The notes under the pieces: model-generated | What the model was told of the DNA's origin: nothing | What the model saw: only the letters and a program-made list of their open reading frames with translations | Database searches by the model: none | Program-made: the position numbers and the translations under genes | Origin: Myxococcales bacterium | GTDB taxonomy: Bacteria; Myxococcota_A; Polyangia; Polyangiales; Polyangiaceae | Direction: 5' to 3' | DNA length: 44,825 nt | NCBI GenBank assembly: GCA_016191785.1 | Contig: JACPVJ010000168.1 | Location: 1 to 44,825 of the forward strand | Shown: positions 1 to 7,689 of the stretch, piece by piece | How positions within the stretch are numbered: position 1 is the stretch's first letter | How the letters are laid out: each line of letters starts with the position of its first letter

Positions 1-1
1 C

Positions 2-2119
2 GAGCGCCGGACCCGCAACCTGGCGGAGGTCCGTCTGGACGCGGGCGCCGGGCCCAACGGGTTCACGCCGAAGCTCGCCATCACCTTCGCGCGCGGCACG
101 CCGCTCTCGGCCCCCACCCCGATCCGCGCGCTGATCAACGCCGGCAGCGTGCGCCACGAGCTCTCCCTCGGACGGCTGCCCCTCGGCCCGAACGGGGTGC
201 CGCCGTTCGAGGCCACGCTTCCTCGGCTCGACTCGCAAGCGCTCGGGGGCGCCACCACACTCGACGTCGAGGTTCGGCTCGGCGGGTCGACCCGGAAACT
301 GTCGGCTCCGCTCCGCGCAACGGCCCCTCTACTACTCGCGCGGGCAGAGAAGGCTCGCGCCGAGCTTCCGGGGCGCCGCGCGGCCTTCCTCGACGTCGCG
401 AGCCTCGACGCGACCCTGGAGGCCGAGGCCGACGGCCTGGCCCGCGGCGCGGTGGGCGCCGAGGGGCGTCTCGCGGCTTGGCTCGCCGAGCTCGAGGCCG
501 GCCGCGATCCCCTCGCGCGTCCGGGCGTGGTGCAGTTCGCCCGGCGCGCGCGCGTGGACAGCGAGCCCGATCCGACGATGCTGCACGTCCCGGGGGGCTA
601 CGTCCCAAAGGGCGACCGGCGCTTCCCGCTGGTCGTGGTGCTGCACGGGCTGAACGGCTCGCCCCAGAGCATCACCGAGGCGTTCCTCGATTCGAAGGCG
701 CGGACGCCGTCGGTCGACGGCTTCGTGCTCGCGCCCCACGCCCACGGCAACGCGTTCTATCGCGGACCGGGTGAGCTCGAGGTGATGGCGGCGGTGAAGT
801 GGGCGCTCGACACCTACCCCATCGATCCCGCACGCGTGTCGATCAGCGGGGTCAGCATGGGCGGAACCGGCACCGGTCACCTCGGGCTCTGGTACGCGGA
901 CCAGTTCTCCGCCGCCGCGCCGCTCTGCGGCTACCACAGCTACTTCGTGCGGCGAGACACCCGAGGGCGCCCGATCCGGCCGTGGGAGACGGCGCGCATG
1001 CACCACTGGTCTCCGGCCAGCTTCGCCGAGCGCGGGCGGAACCTGCCGATGTGGGTCGCCCACGGCACCAAGGACTTCCCGTTGGACAACTCGCGGGTGC
1101 TGGTCGACCGCTACAAGGCGCTCGGGTACGCGATGACCGACGAGTGGCCCGACACCGGACACGACGTCTGGACCAAGGCCTACGCCGGCGCGCGGCTCTT
1201 CCCCTGGCTCGCTCGGGCGCGGCGCGACCCCGGCCCGAGCCGCATCACGATCAAGACCGATTCGCTGCGCTTCGGCAAGCTGCACTGGGCCGCCGTGCGG
1301 GGCCTGAGCGCGTCAGGGAAGGCCGGTGTGCTCGACGTGGACGCGACCTCCGCCAAGGTGCGAGTGAAGACCGAAGCGGTCGACGCCTTCGAGCTCGAGC
1401 GCGGTCCGCGTCTGCCCGCGACCGGAGCGATCGAGCTCGAGATCGACGGCGCCTCGCTCTCGTTCGCCGCCACCGAGCCGGTGGCCGCCCGGAAGCAGGC
1501 CGGGGCCTGGACCCGGGGCACGGGTGAGCCCCGGGGCAAACGCGCCGGGCTCGAAGGTCCGATCCGGGACGCCTTCCTCGAGCCCCTGGTCTTCAGCTAC
1601 GGCACGGGCGACGGTCGCACTGCCCGCGCCAATCGCGAGGTCGCGGTCGCGCTGTCCCGGCGCCACGGGCCCGAGGTCGGCTACCGCGTGCTGCCCGACA
1701 CCGATCTCGACGAGCCCACGCTGGCGACCCACGCGATCGTCGCCGTGGGCACCCCGCGCGATCACCTGCTCCTGGGCAAGGTCGACGCGAAGCTCGCGAT
1801 CCGCCACGACGGCGCGGCGCTGGTCGCGGGAAGCCGCCGCTTCGACCGCCCCGGAACCGGCGCGATCTTCATCCACGAAAGCCCGCTGGCAGAGGGCCGC
1901 TACCTCGTGGTCGTGACCGGGGTGGACGCCGCGGGGATCTGGCGCGCGCTCTCGCTGCCCCAGCTCTTGCCCGACTTCCTGATCTACGACGAGCGGCTCG
2001 GCCCCGCGGCGGCCGAGATCGTGCTCGGCCGGGACGCCCAGGCGCTAGCCGGTGGGTTTTTCGGCTCCGATTGGCGCTTGCCCGCCGAGATCGCCGATCC
2101 AGAAGCCGGCCCGCGCTAG
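2..2119 (+). CDS. alpha/beta hydrolase (PHB-depolymerase/esterase-like), 5' truncated
   Basis: The reading frame is open from the left edge, so the true start lies outside the window; the GTG at 149 is only the first internal start. The middle third is an alpha/beta-hydrolase fold of the esterase/PHB-depolymerase or prolyl-oligopeptidase type. A VVVLHG strand stands near base 640, the nucleophile elbow is GVSMGG with Ser at 854-856, a likely acid Asp is at 1073-1075 in HGTKDFP, and the catalytic His is at 1160-1162 in DTGHDVW. The roughly 300 residues after the His belong to no domain I recognise. Because the N-terminus is missing, a signal peptide cannot be judged. The substrate is unknown; the family hydrolyses esters or peptides. 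The stop lies 14 bases before the methyltransferase, which suggests cotranscription. Confidence 0.8.
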   Translation, partial: ERRTRNLAEVRLDAGAGPNGFTPKLAITFARGTPLSAPTPIRALINAGSVRHELSLGRLPLGPNGVPPFEATLPRLDSQALGGATTLDVEVRLGGSTRKLSAPLRATAPLLLARAEKARAELPGRRAAFLDVASLDATLEAEADGLARGAVGAEGRLAAWLAELEAGRDPLARPGVVQFARRARVDSEPDPTMLHVPGGYVPKGDRRFPLVVVLHGLNGSPQSITEAFLDSKARTPSVDGFVLAPHAHGNAFYRGPGELEVMAAVKWALDTYPIDPARVSISGVSMGGTGTGHLGLWYADQFSAAAPLCGYHSYFVRRDTRGRPIRPWETARMHHWSPASFAERGRNLPMWVAHGTKDFPLDNSRVLVDRYKALGYAMTDEWPDTGHDVWTKAYAGARLFPWLARARRDPGPSRITIKTDSLRFGKLHWAAVRGLSASGKAGVLDVDATSAKVRVKTEAVDAFELERGPRLPATGAIELEIDGASLSFAATEPVAARKQAGAWTRGTGEPRGKRAGLEGPIRDAFLEPLVFSYGTGDGRTARANREVAVALSRRHGPEVGYRVLPDTDLDEPTLATHAIVAVGTPRDHLLLGKVDAKLAIRHDGAALVAGSRRFDRPGTGAIFIHESPLAEGRYLVVVTGVDAAGIWRALSLPQLLPDFLIYDERLGPAAAEIVLGRDAQALAGGFFGSDWRLPAEIADPEAGPR

Positions 2120-2133
2120 CATTCCTCTCCGCG

Positions 2134-2880
2134 ATGACGACCCACGCCGCCCGGAACAATCGAGAGATCCACAACCGGCTGTGGAGCGAGCTCGGGCCCT
2201 TCATCCGCTACAACCCCGGGGCCCGCCACCGACGCCGGATCCTCTTCCAGCTGGTGGACGATCTGCCGAAGCGGAGCGTGCTCGACGTCGGCTGCGGGAA
2301 CGGCGAGCTGCTCTGCCTGCTCCGGGCACGCTACCCCGAGATCGAGCAGGCCACCGGCGCCGACCTGTCCGACGCGGTGGTCGAACAGAATCGTCGTGCT
2401 CACCCCGACCTCGACTTCGAGGTCCTGGACATCGAGCACGCCGCGCTGCCCCTCCAGGCAGAGCTCGTGACCTGTGCCGAGGTGATCGAGCACCTCGACA
2501 CCCGCGAGGCCGCCTTCGCTCACCTGGCGCGGATGGTCGCACCCGGCGGCTCGCTGGTCGTCACCTGCCCCACGGGCAAGGTGTTCGCCACCGAGAAACA
2601 CTTTGGCCACACCACTCACCCCACCGTCGCAGAGCTCGAGTCACTGGGCCGGGGCGCCGGGCTCGAGCTGGTCCGGGTTCAGAACTGGGGCTTCCCGGTC
2701 TACCGGCTGACCAAGTGGCTCACGAACGTGAACCCCGAGCTCGCCCTCCGGAAGTTCGCGGTCGAGCGGTACGGTGCGGGCCAGATCCTGGTGTCCGGCG
2801 CGCTGTACCTGGCGAACTTCCTGAACGCGCCGTCGTCTTCCCACGGCTGTCAGTTGTTCGCTCTGTTTCGGAAGGCCTGA
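2134..2880 (+). CDS. class I SAM-dependent methyltransferase
   Basis: A 248-residue soluble protein with the Rossmann-fold SAM-binding signature VLDVGCGNGELL near residue 50, an acidic residue after the next strand (GADLSD), and a motif resembling CAEVIEHLD. These place it in the Methyltransf_23/UbiG-like group, which methylates small molecules, lipids or sugars. The substrate cannot be read from the sequence. I chose ATG 2134 because it lies just after the hydrolase stop; an in-frame start further upstream would run into the hydrolase. The last 161 bases overlap the 3' end of the convergent pseudouridine synthase gene, so the C-terminus is encoded opposite that protein's basic tail. Confidence 0.85.
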   Translation: MTTHAARNNREIHNRLWSELGPFIRYNPGARHRRRILFQLVDDLPKRSVLDVGCGNGELLCLLRARYPEIEQATGADLSDAVVEQNRRAHPDLDFEVLDIEHAALPLQAELVTCAEVIEHLDTREAAFAHLARMVAPGGSLVVTCPTGKVFATEKHFGHTTHPTVAELESLGRGAGLELVRVQNWGFPVYRLTKWLTNVNPELALRKFAVERYGAGQILVSGALYLANFLNAPSSSHGCQLFALFRKA

Positions 2881-3709
2881 ACCGCCCCCGCTCTTCCAGC
2901 TTCCTCCGCTTTTCACCGGTCGGCGCCCGAGAGGCGAGCTTGCCGTGGACTCCCGGCTCGGTGCTGACGCCCCGCACCCGCTTGGGCACGCCGAACTCCC
3001 GCTTGAGCTCGGTGAGCTCGTCGGCGGTGAGGTGGCGCCACTCGCCGGGGCGCAGACCGGGAGCCTCGATGCCCGCGAAGCTGACGCGGCTCAGCCGCAG
3101 CACCGGCAGGCCCGCGCTCTCGCCCAGGCGCCGGACCTGGCGGTTTCGCCCTTCGCGCAGCGTCACCTCGATCCAGCTCTTGTCGCCTTCGAGCCGGAGC
3201 AACCGCACCGACGCCGGGCGGGTCGCACGGCCGTCGATCTCGATGCTCTCCCCGAGCTCGGCGAGCGCCGCGTCGTCGACCACGCCCCGGACCTTGGCGA
3301 CGTAGGTCTTGGGGGCGCTCTTGCTCGGGTGGCCGAGCGCGGCGGCGAAGTCGCCGTCGTTGGTCAAGAGCAGCACACCGCTGGTATGGAAATCGAGGCG
3401 CCCGACCGGCACCACCCGCGCCCCGGCCCCGCGCACCAGGTTGGCGACCGTGGGCCGACCTTCGGGGTCGCTCATCGTGCACATCACCGCCCGAGGCTTG
3501 TGGAGCACGATGTACACCTTGTGCTCGGCGATCAGTCGCTTGCCGTCGAGCTCGACCCGATCGCGCTCGGCATCGACCCGCGTGCCGAGCTCGGTCACTA
3601 CGCGCCCGCCCACCCGCACGCGCCCGGCGACGATCAGCTCCTCGGCCTTGCGGCGCGAAGCCACTCCCGCGCTCGCGAGCACTTTTTGCAGTCGTTCCAG
3701 CTTGCTCAT
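2720..3709 (-). CDS. rluB: RluB/RsuA-family rRNA pseudouridine synthase
   Basis: A 329-residue cytoplasmic enzyme that isomerises a uridine in rRNA to pseudouridine; RluB proteins act on helix 89 of 23S rRNA. An S4 RNA-binding domain occupies residues 2-60, with KVLASAGVASRRKAEELI. The catalytic domain carries the family signature VGRLDFHTSGVLLLTNDG with the catalytic Asp at about residue 106, and GRNRQVRR near residue 190. The ATG at 3709 gives the usual family N-terminus. The final ~75 residues are a basic, Ser/Thr/Arg-rich, probably disordered tail, and the last ~53 of these are encoded antisense to the methyltransferase gene. RluB against RsuA/RluE is not certain, but the long tail fits RluB. 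Confidence 0.88.
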   Translation of the reverse strand: MSKLERLQKVLASAGVASRRKAEELIVAGRVRVGGRVVTELGTRVDAERDRVELDGKRLIAEHKVYIVLHKPRAVMCTMSDPEGRPTVANLVRGAGARVVPVGRLDFHTSGVLLLTNDGDFAAALGHPSKSAPKTYVAKVRGVVDDAALAELGESIEIDGRATRPASVRLLRLEGDKSWIEVTLREGRNRQVRRLGESAGLPVLRLSRVSFAGIEAPGLRPGEWRHLTADELTELKREFGVPKRVRGVSTEPGVHGKLASRAPTGEKRRKLEERGRFRPSETERTTDSRGKTTARSGSSPGTARRTPGSGPHRTARPRTSGGRARGSRS

Positions 3710-3749
3710 CGGGCGTCCACGGTTGGGGTCGGTCGCCCCCCAAAGAACG

Positions 3750-4514
3750 TCACTTCTTCTTGCGGGCGCTGACGGGCGCGTCGGTCGGAGCGTCGCTCGG
3801 CGCGTCGGTGCCGGCGTCGGCGGCCGCTTCTTTGGCGGCCTTCTCCTCTTCCTCGCGCTCCTTCTGCTCGGCGGCGCGGGCGGCCTCTTCGTCGCGGTCC
3901 CAGCGGTCGACGTGGCCGTCGTTGTCCAGATCCACGCCCATCCGCTGTAGGCGGCCCTTCTCGTAGATCTCCCACACGTCGGGCTTGCCGTTGTTGTTGG
4001 TGTCCCGCTGCGCGCGGCTGAGCTGCCCGTCGATGTAGAACCGGACCTCGTCGGGTAGGCCGTCCCCGCTGCGATCGTGCTCGACCTTGGCGATGCGCCC
4101 CCGACCGAACTGGATCCACGTGTCGATCCGACCGTCACCGTTGGTGTCGGCCTTCTCGTAGATGGCCTCGCCCTTGTCGTTGTAGGTGCGAACCACGTCC
4201 TTCACGCCGTCCAGGTTGGTGTCCACCTCGCGGCAGAGCAGCACGCGGCGCGCGTCCTCCCCGATGCCGATGATGGCGAACACGCGACGGATGTTGGGCT
4301 GGATGGCGCCCGGCCCGGTCGTCTCTTGGACCTCGCGATCCTTGCGACCCTTGAAGTCGCACTGGGAGCGATCGTCCTGGTTGCGCTTGTCGACCGCGAC
4401 CCCGCGGTCGCCCACGGCCTTGGGCTTCGGCGCCTCGGAGCCGCCGCAGGCCAGGAACGCTCCGAGCCCGCCGAAGACGCCGAGCGCGATGCCGATGCGA
4501 TGGAGGGCGTTCAC
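3750..4514 (-). CDS. lipoprotein with five Asp-rich Ca-loop-like repeats
   Basis: A 254-residue predicted exported protein. The N-terminus has a hydrophobic segment ending in GAFLACGG, a slightly atypical lipobox with Cys near residue 23. Five repeats follow the pattern DxNxDGxxD: DTNLDGVKD, DTNGDGRID, DRSGDGLPD, DTNNNGKPD and DLDNDGHVD, each followed by W, V or R. This resembles calcium-binding loops of EF-hand or thrombospondin-type-3 repeats. The C-terminal ~50 residues are a charged Glu/Lys/Ala-rich stretch and then an Asp/Pro/Ala-rich tail. The GTG start overlaps the stop of the upstream paralogue in GTGA and sits 7 bases after a perfect AGGAGG (4522-4527), so the two genes are translationally coupled. 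The function is unknown. Confidence 0.78.
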   Translation of the reverse strand: MNALHRIGIALGVFGGLGAFLACGGSEAPKPKAVGDRGVAVDKRNQDDRSQCDFKGRKDREVQETTGPGAIQPNIRRVFAIIGIGEDARRVLLCREVDTNLDGVKDVVRTYNDKGEAIYEKADTNGDGRIDTWIQFGRGRIAKVEHDRSGDGLPDEVRFYIDGQLSRAQRDTNNNGKPDVWEIYEKGRLQRMGVDLDNDGHVDRWDRDEEAARAAEQKEREEEEKAAKEAAADAGTDAPSDAPTDAPVSARKKK

Positions 4515-5242
4515 TTCTTCTCCTCCTTCTTCGGCGCGTCCGGCGCTTCCTTGTTCTCGGTCTCTTCGGGCAGCCCGCCGGGCCGCTCGAAGGTGTGCTT
4601 CGGCCCGGATGCCCCCGCGCGCGAGGGAGGCACGTACCCGGTCTGCTTGCAGTAGTCGATGGTCGCGCCGGGGTCGGGACGCCCGTCCCCGTCGACATCG
4701 GAATGCACCATCGGGCACTTGTCGCTGTCCGCCTTGAACTCCCACCACTGGTCGACGATCGCATCGCCGTCCGAGTCGCGCTCGGTCCGGGCGAGCTTGC
4801 CGGCCTGGTAGACCTGCCAGGTGTCGAGCCGCCCGGCCATGATCGTGGATCGCTGCTGCTCGACCAACACGCCCGCTTGGAAGATCTGGATCTCCTCGAT
4901 CTGACCGTCCTTGTCGTAGTCGCGTTCGCGGCGGCGGAGCTGCCCCGACGCGTCGAAGTACGAGTAGCCGTCGATCTTGCCGTCGAAATTCAGGTCCACG
5001 GCGCGGCAGGCCTCTTTGCCGCCGCTCTTGACCAGCCACACGTCGGGCTTGCCGTCGGCGTTGGCGTCGAGCTTCTCCGCGGAGCCGATCGCGCAGTCTT
5101 CGTGGACCACGCGCACGTCACGCTTCTGGGGACCGCCCTCGGCGCTCTTGGCACCAACCTGGACTGACTCACTACAGCCCGACTGAAACGCGAGCAGCGT
5201 GAGCGCGCAAAGCACGCCCCCGGCCCGCCCAATGCTCTTCAT
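4511..5242 (-). CDS. lipoprotein with Asp-rich Ca-loop-like repeats, paralogue of the next gene
   Basis: A 243-residue predicted lipoprotein. The signal region CALTLLAFQSGC ends at a Cys near residue 23; the lipobox is not ideal because Gln stands at -3. The body carries repeats such as DANADGKPDVW, DLNFDGKID, DYDKDGQIE, DSDGDAIVD and DVDGDGRPD, separated by short YxxG strands. The same architecture is found in the downstream gene, so the pair arose by tandem duplication. The C-terminus is an acidic/basic tail rich in Glu and Lys. I chose ATG 5242 because the ten residues before it precede the signal peptide without a reason. No enzymatic motif is visible; calcium binding is inferred from the loops. 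Confidence 0.76.
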   Translation of the reverse strand: MKSIGRAGGVLCALTLLAFQSGCSESVQVGAKSAEGGPQKRDVRVVHEDCAIGSAEKLDANADGKPDVWLVKSGGKEACRAVDLNFDGKIDGYSYFDASGQLRRRERDYDKDGQIEEIQIFQAGVLVEQQRSTIMAGRLDTWQVYQAGKLARTERDSDGDAIVDQWWEFKADSDKCPMVHSDVDGDGRPDPGATIDYCKQTGYVPPSRAGASGPKHTFERPGGLPEETENKEAPDAPKKEEKK

Positions 5243-5273
5243 GTTCGAGTTCCGTTCAGAAACGCCAAGCACA

Positions 5274-5299
5274 CCGCCTCGCGACAGGCCACGAGGCGG
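5274..5299. repeat. 8-bp inverted repeat upstream of the lipoprotein pair
   Basis: CCGCCTCG at 5274-5281 is matched perfectly by CGAGGCGG at 5292-5299, with a 10-base loop. It lies 32-57 bases upstream of the ATG at 5242, probably in the leader or promoter of the lipoprotein operon. It could be an operator or an RNA hairpin. It has no T-tract, so it is not a convincing terminator. Confidence 0.4.
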
Positions 5300-5436
5300 G
5301 GGTCATCCTACCTCACCGTCCCGGCCCGGAACACCCATTCGGGCCCGCCGAGCGGGCGATCGACGGAGTTCGATCCGGACCCCACAAATCGCACTTTTGC
5401 CGTTCAATTTCCAGCACTTGATCGCGGCTGCCCGCA

Positions 5437-5465
5437 TTGACAACCGACATATTGGCATCTATTGT
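5437..5465 (+). promoter_or_regulatory. sigma70-type promoter of the ribbon-helix-helix gene
   Basis: A perfect TTGACA (5437-5442) is followed after exactly 17 bases by TATTGT (5460-5465), matching TATAAT at four of six positions. Transcription would begin near 5472 and leave a leader of about 26 bases before the ATG at 5498. The local sequence is AT-rich in an otherwise very GC-rich window. The promoter may also serve lepA, which lies 76 bases after the small gene. Confidence 0.65.
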
Positions 5466-5497
5466 AACGGCTGGCACTCGCGCCCGGGTTTCGCACG

Positions 5498-5704
5498 ATG
5501 TCGCGCAAGAAGATCTCCACCACCGTCTACATCACGCCCGAGCAGAACGAGCGCCTGCACCTCTTGCACAACCGCACCAAGGTGCCCGTCGCGGTGTACA
5601 TCCGCGAAGGCATCGACCTCGTGCTCAAGCGCTACGAGCACGCGCTGCCCGGTCAAATGAACCTGACCGACGCGCCGCCGACCAAGAGCAGCAAGAAGGG
5701 CTGA
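5498..5704 (+). CDS. small ribbon-helix-helix (CopG/MetJ-like) DNA-binding protein
   Basis: A 68-residue protein. The N-terminus KKISTTVYITPEQ has the alternating pattern of the DNA-contacting beta strand of ribbon-helix-helix regulators. Helix A (EQNERLHLLHNRT), a turn (KVPV) and helix B (AVYIREGIDLVLKRYE) follow, ending in a polar tail. Such proteins dimerise and bind short palindromes. There is no toxin gene next to it, so this is not an obvious antitoxin. It sits behind its own strong promoter and upstream of lepA. The target is unknown; a housekeeping or autoregulatory role is possible. Confidence 0.78.
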   Translation: MSRKKISTTVYITPEQNERLHLLHNRTKVPVAVYIREGIDLVLKRYEHALPGQMNLTDAPPTKSSKKG

Positions 5705-5780
5705 GCGGGCGCGGGTTAGCGCTGGTCCTAGGGCCCAGGGCGAGCTACAGGCCCGGGTCCGCTCTCCATCCGAGCGCTGT

Positions 5781-7589
5781 ATGCCCACTCCGACCGACAA
5801 GATCCGGAACTTCTCCATCATCGCCCACGTCGACCACGGAAAATCGACGCTGGCCGATCGCATCCTGGACGTGACCGGGGCGATCACCGCACGGGAGAAG
5901 GTCGAGCAGTTCCTCGACAAGCTCGAGCTCGAGCGCGAACGGGGCATCACCATCAAGGCCCAGAGCGTGCGGCTCAAGTACCGCGCCGAAAATGGCGAGG
6001 AGTACCAGCTCCAGCTGATCGACACTCCGGGACACGTCGACTTCAGCTACGAGGTGAGCCGGAGCCTGGCGGCGTGCGAAGGCGCGCTCTTGGTGGTGGA
6101 CGCGACCCAGGGCGTGCAGGCCCAGACCGTGGCCAACGTCTACCTCGCCCTCGACAACCACCTGGAGATCATCCCGGTCTTGAACAAGGTGGACCTGCCG
6201 TCAGCCGACGTGGACCACGCCGCGCAGGAGGTCGAAGAGGTGATCGGGCTGGATTGCAGCGGCGCCATCATGGCGAGCGGCAAGTCTGGGCTCGGCGTCC
6301 CCGAGATCCTCGAGGCGGTGGTGGCCCGCATCCCGCCCCCCAAGGGCGACCCCGACAAACCCCTGGCCGCGCTGATCTTCGACAGCTGGTACGACAGCTA
6401 CCGCGGCGCCGTGGTGATGGTCCGGGTGGTGGACGGGGTCTTGAGCAAGGGCGACAAGATCCAGTTCCTGGCCACGGGTCGGACCTACGAGGTGACGGCC
6501 CTCGGTTGCTTCAACCCGCACCCGATCGCCCTCGACGCCCTCGGTCCGGGCGAGGTCGGGTTCGTCGCGGCGAACATCAAGACCACCGAAGACACCAAGA
6601 TCGGCGACACCGTGACCCACGCCGGCCGCCGCACCGAGACGGCCCTCCCCGGCTTCAAAGAGGTCAAGCCGATGGTCTTCGCCGGGGTGTTCCCGACCGA
6701 CTCGGCCGAGTACGAAAACCTGAGGGACGCGCTCTCGAAGCTGCACCTGAACGACTCGTCGTTCCGGTTCGAACCGGACACGTCCGATGCCCTCGGCTTC
6801 GGCTTTCGCTGCGGCTTCCTCGGCCTGCTCCACATGGAGATCATCCAAGAGCGGCTCGAGCGCGAGTACAACCTCGACCTGATCACGACGGCGCCGAGCG
6901 TGGTGTACCGCGCCTGCAAGCGAAGCGGCGACATCGTGATGGTGGACAACCCCAGCAAGATGCCCCCGGTGGGCGACCTGGAGTACATCGAAGAGCCGAT
7001 CATGAAGGTGACGGTGCACACCCCGGCGGACTACGTCGGGGCCGTGGTCGCCTTGTGCGAAGAGCGGCGTGGGGTGCAGAAGGGCATCCACTTCGCGGCA
7101 CAGACCCACGTGGTGGTGACCTACGAGCTGCCGCTGGCCGAGGTCATCCTGGATCTTCACGACCGGCTGAAGAGCGTGTCCCGAGGCTACGCCAGCATGG
7201 ACTACGAGCTCGTGGGGTACCAGCGGGACGACCTGGTCAAGCTCGACATGCTCCTGAACGGCGAGCCCCTCGACGCGCTCAGCGTGATCGTCCACCGCGC
7301 CAACTCCTATTCACGGGGCCGCGCCCTGGCGAAGAAGCTGAAAGAGCTGGTGCCGCAGCAGCAGTACGAGGTGGCCATCCAAGCGGCGATCGGCAGCAAG
7401 GTGATCAGTCGCGAGACGGTTCGCGCGCTGCGCAAAGACGTGACGGCCAAGTGCTACGGCGGCGACATCAGCCGCAAGCGCAAGCTCCTCGAGAAGCAGA
7501 AAGAGGGCAAGCGTCGGATGAAGGCCGTGGGCAGCGTCGAGGTCCCCCAAGAGGCGTTCCTCGCGATCTTGAAGCTGGACGACGCCTGA
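5781..7589 (+). CDS. lepA: translation elongation factor 4 (LepA/EF-4)
   Basis: A 602-residue ribosome-associated GTPase, the usual length for EF-4, which remodels stalled or mistranslocated ribosomes. The GTPase motifs are complete: P-loop AHVDHGKST (residues 15-23), switch I RGITIKAQ, DTPGHVDF and NKVDLPSAD. Domains II to IV follow, then the LepA-specific C-terminal domain with its Lys/Arg-rich end (SRKRKLLEKQKEGKRRMK), which enters the peptidyl-transferase region. The ATG at 5781 gives the standard N-terminus, with IRNFSIIAHVDHGKST close behind. The gene lies 76 bases after the small regulator gene and 100 bases before the M16 pair. Confidence 0.98.
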   Translation: MPTPTDKIRNFSIIAHVDHGKSTLADRILDVTGAITAREKVEQFLDKLELERERGITIKAQSVRLKYRAENGEEYQLQLIDTPGHVDFSYEVSRSLAACEGALLVVDATQGVQAQTVANVYLALDNHLEIIPVLNKVDLPSADVDHAAQEVEEVIGLDCSGAIMASGKSGLGVPEILEAVVARIPPPKGDPDKPLAALIFDSWYDSYRGAVVMVRVVDGVLSKGDKIQFLATGRTYEVTALGCFNPHPIALDALGPGEVGFVAANIKTTEDTKIGDTVTHAGRRTETALPGFKEVKPMVFAGVFPTDSAEYENLRDALSKLHLNDSSFRFEPDTSDALGFGFRCGFLGLLHMEIIQERLEREYNLDLITTAPSVVYRACKRSGDIVMVDNPSKMPPVGDLEYIEEPIMKVTVHTPADYVGAVVALCEERRGVQKGIHFAAQTHVVVTYELPLAEVILDLHDRLKSVSRGYASMDYELVGYQRDDLVKLDMLLNGEPLDALSVIVHRANSYSRGRALAKKLKELVPQQQYEVAIQAAIGSKVISRETVRALRKDVTAKCYGGDISRKRKLLEKQKEGKRRMKAVGSVEVPQEAFLAILKLDDA

Positions 7590-7689
7590 CTCGACTTCTG
7601 CGCTTCTCCGCCGCCAAAGCCCCGCCGATCCCGAACCGCCCGCTCGCGTCGCCGGGTGATAGCCCCTTCTCGACCCGCCGGCTTCGACT

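Noticed and set aside
5498..5704. Possible antitoxin of a toxin-antitoxin pair
   Set aside because: No toxin-like gene overlaps or follows; the next gene is lepA.
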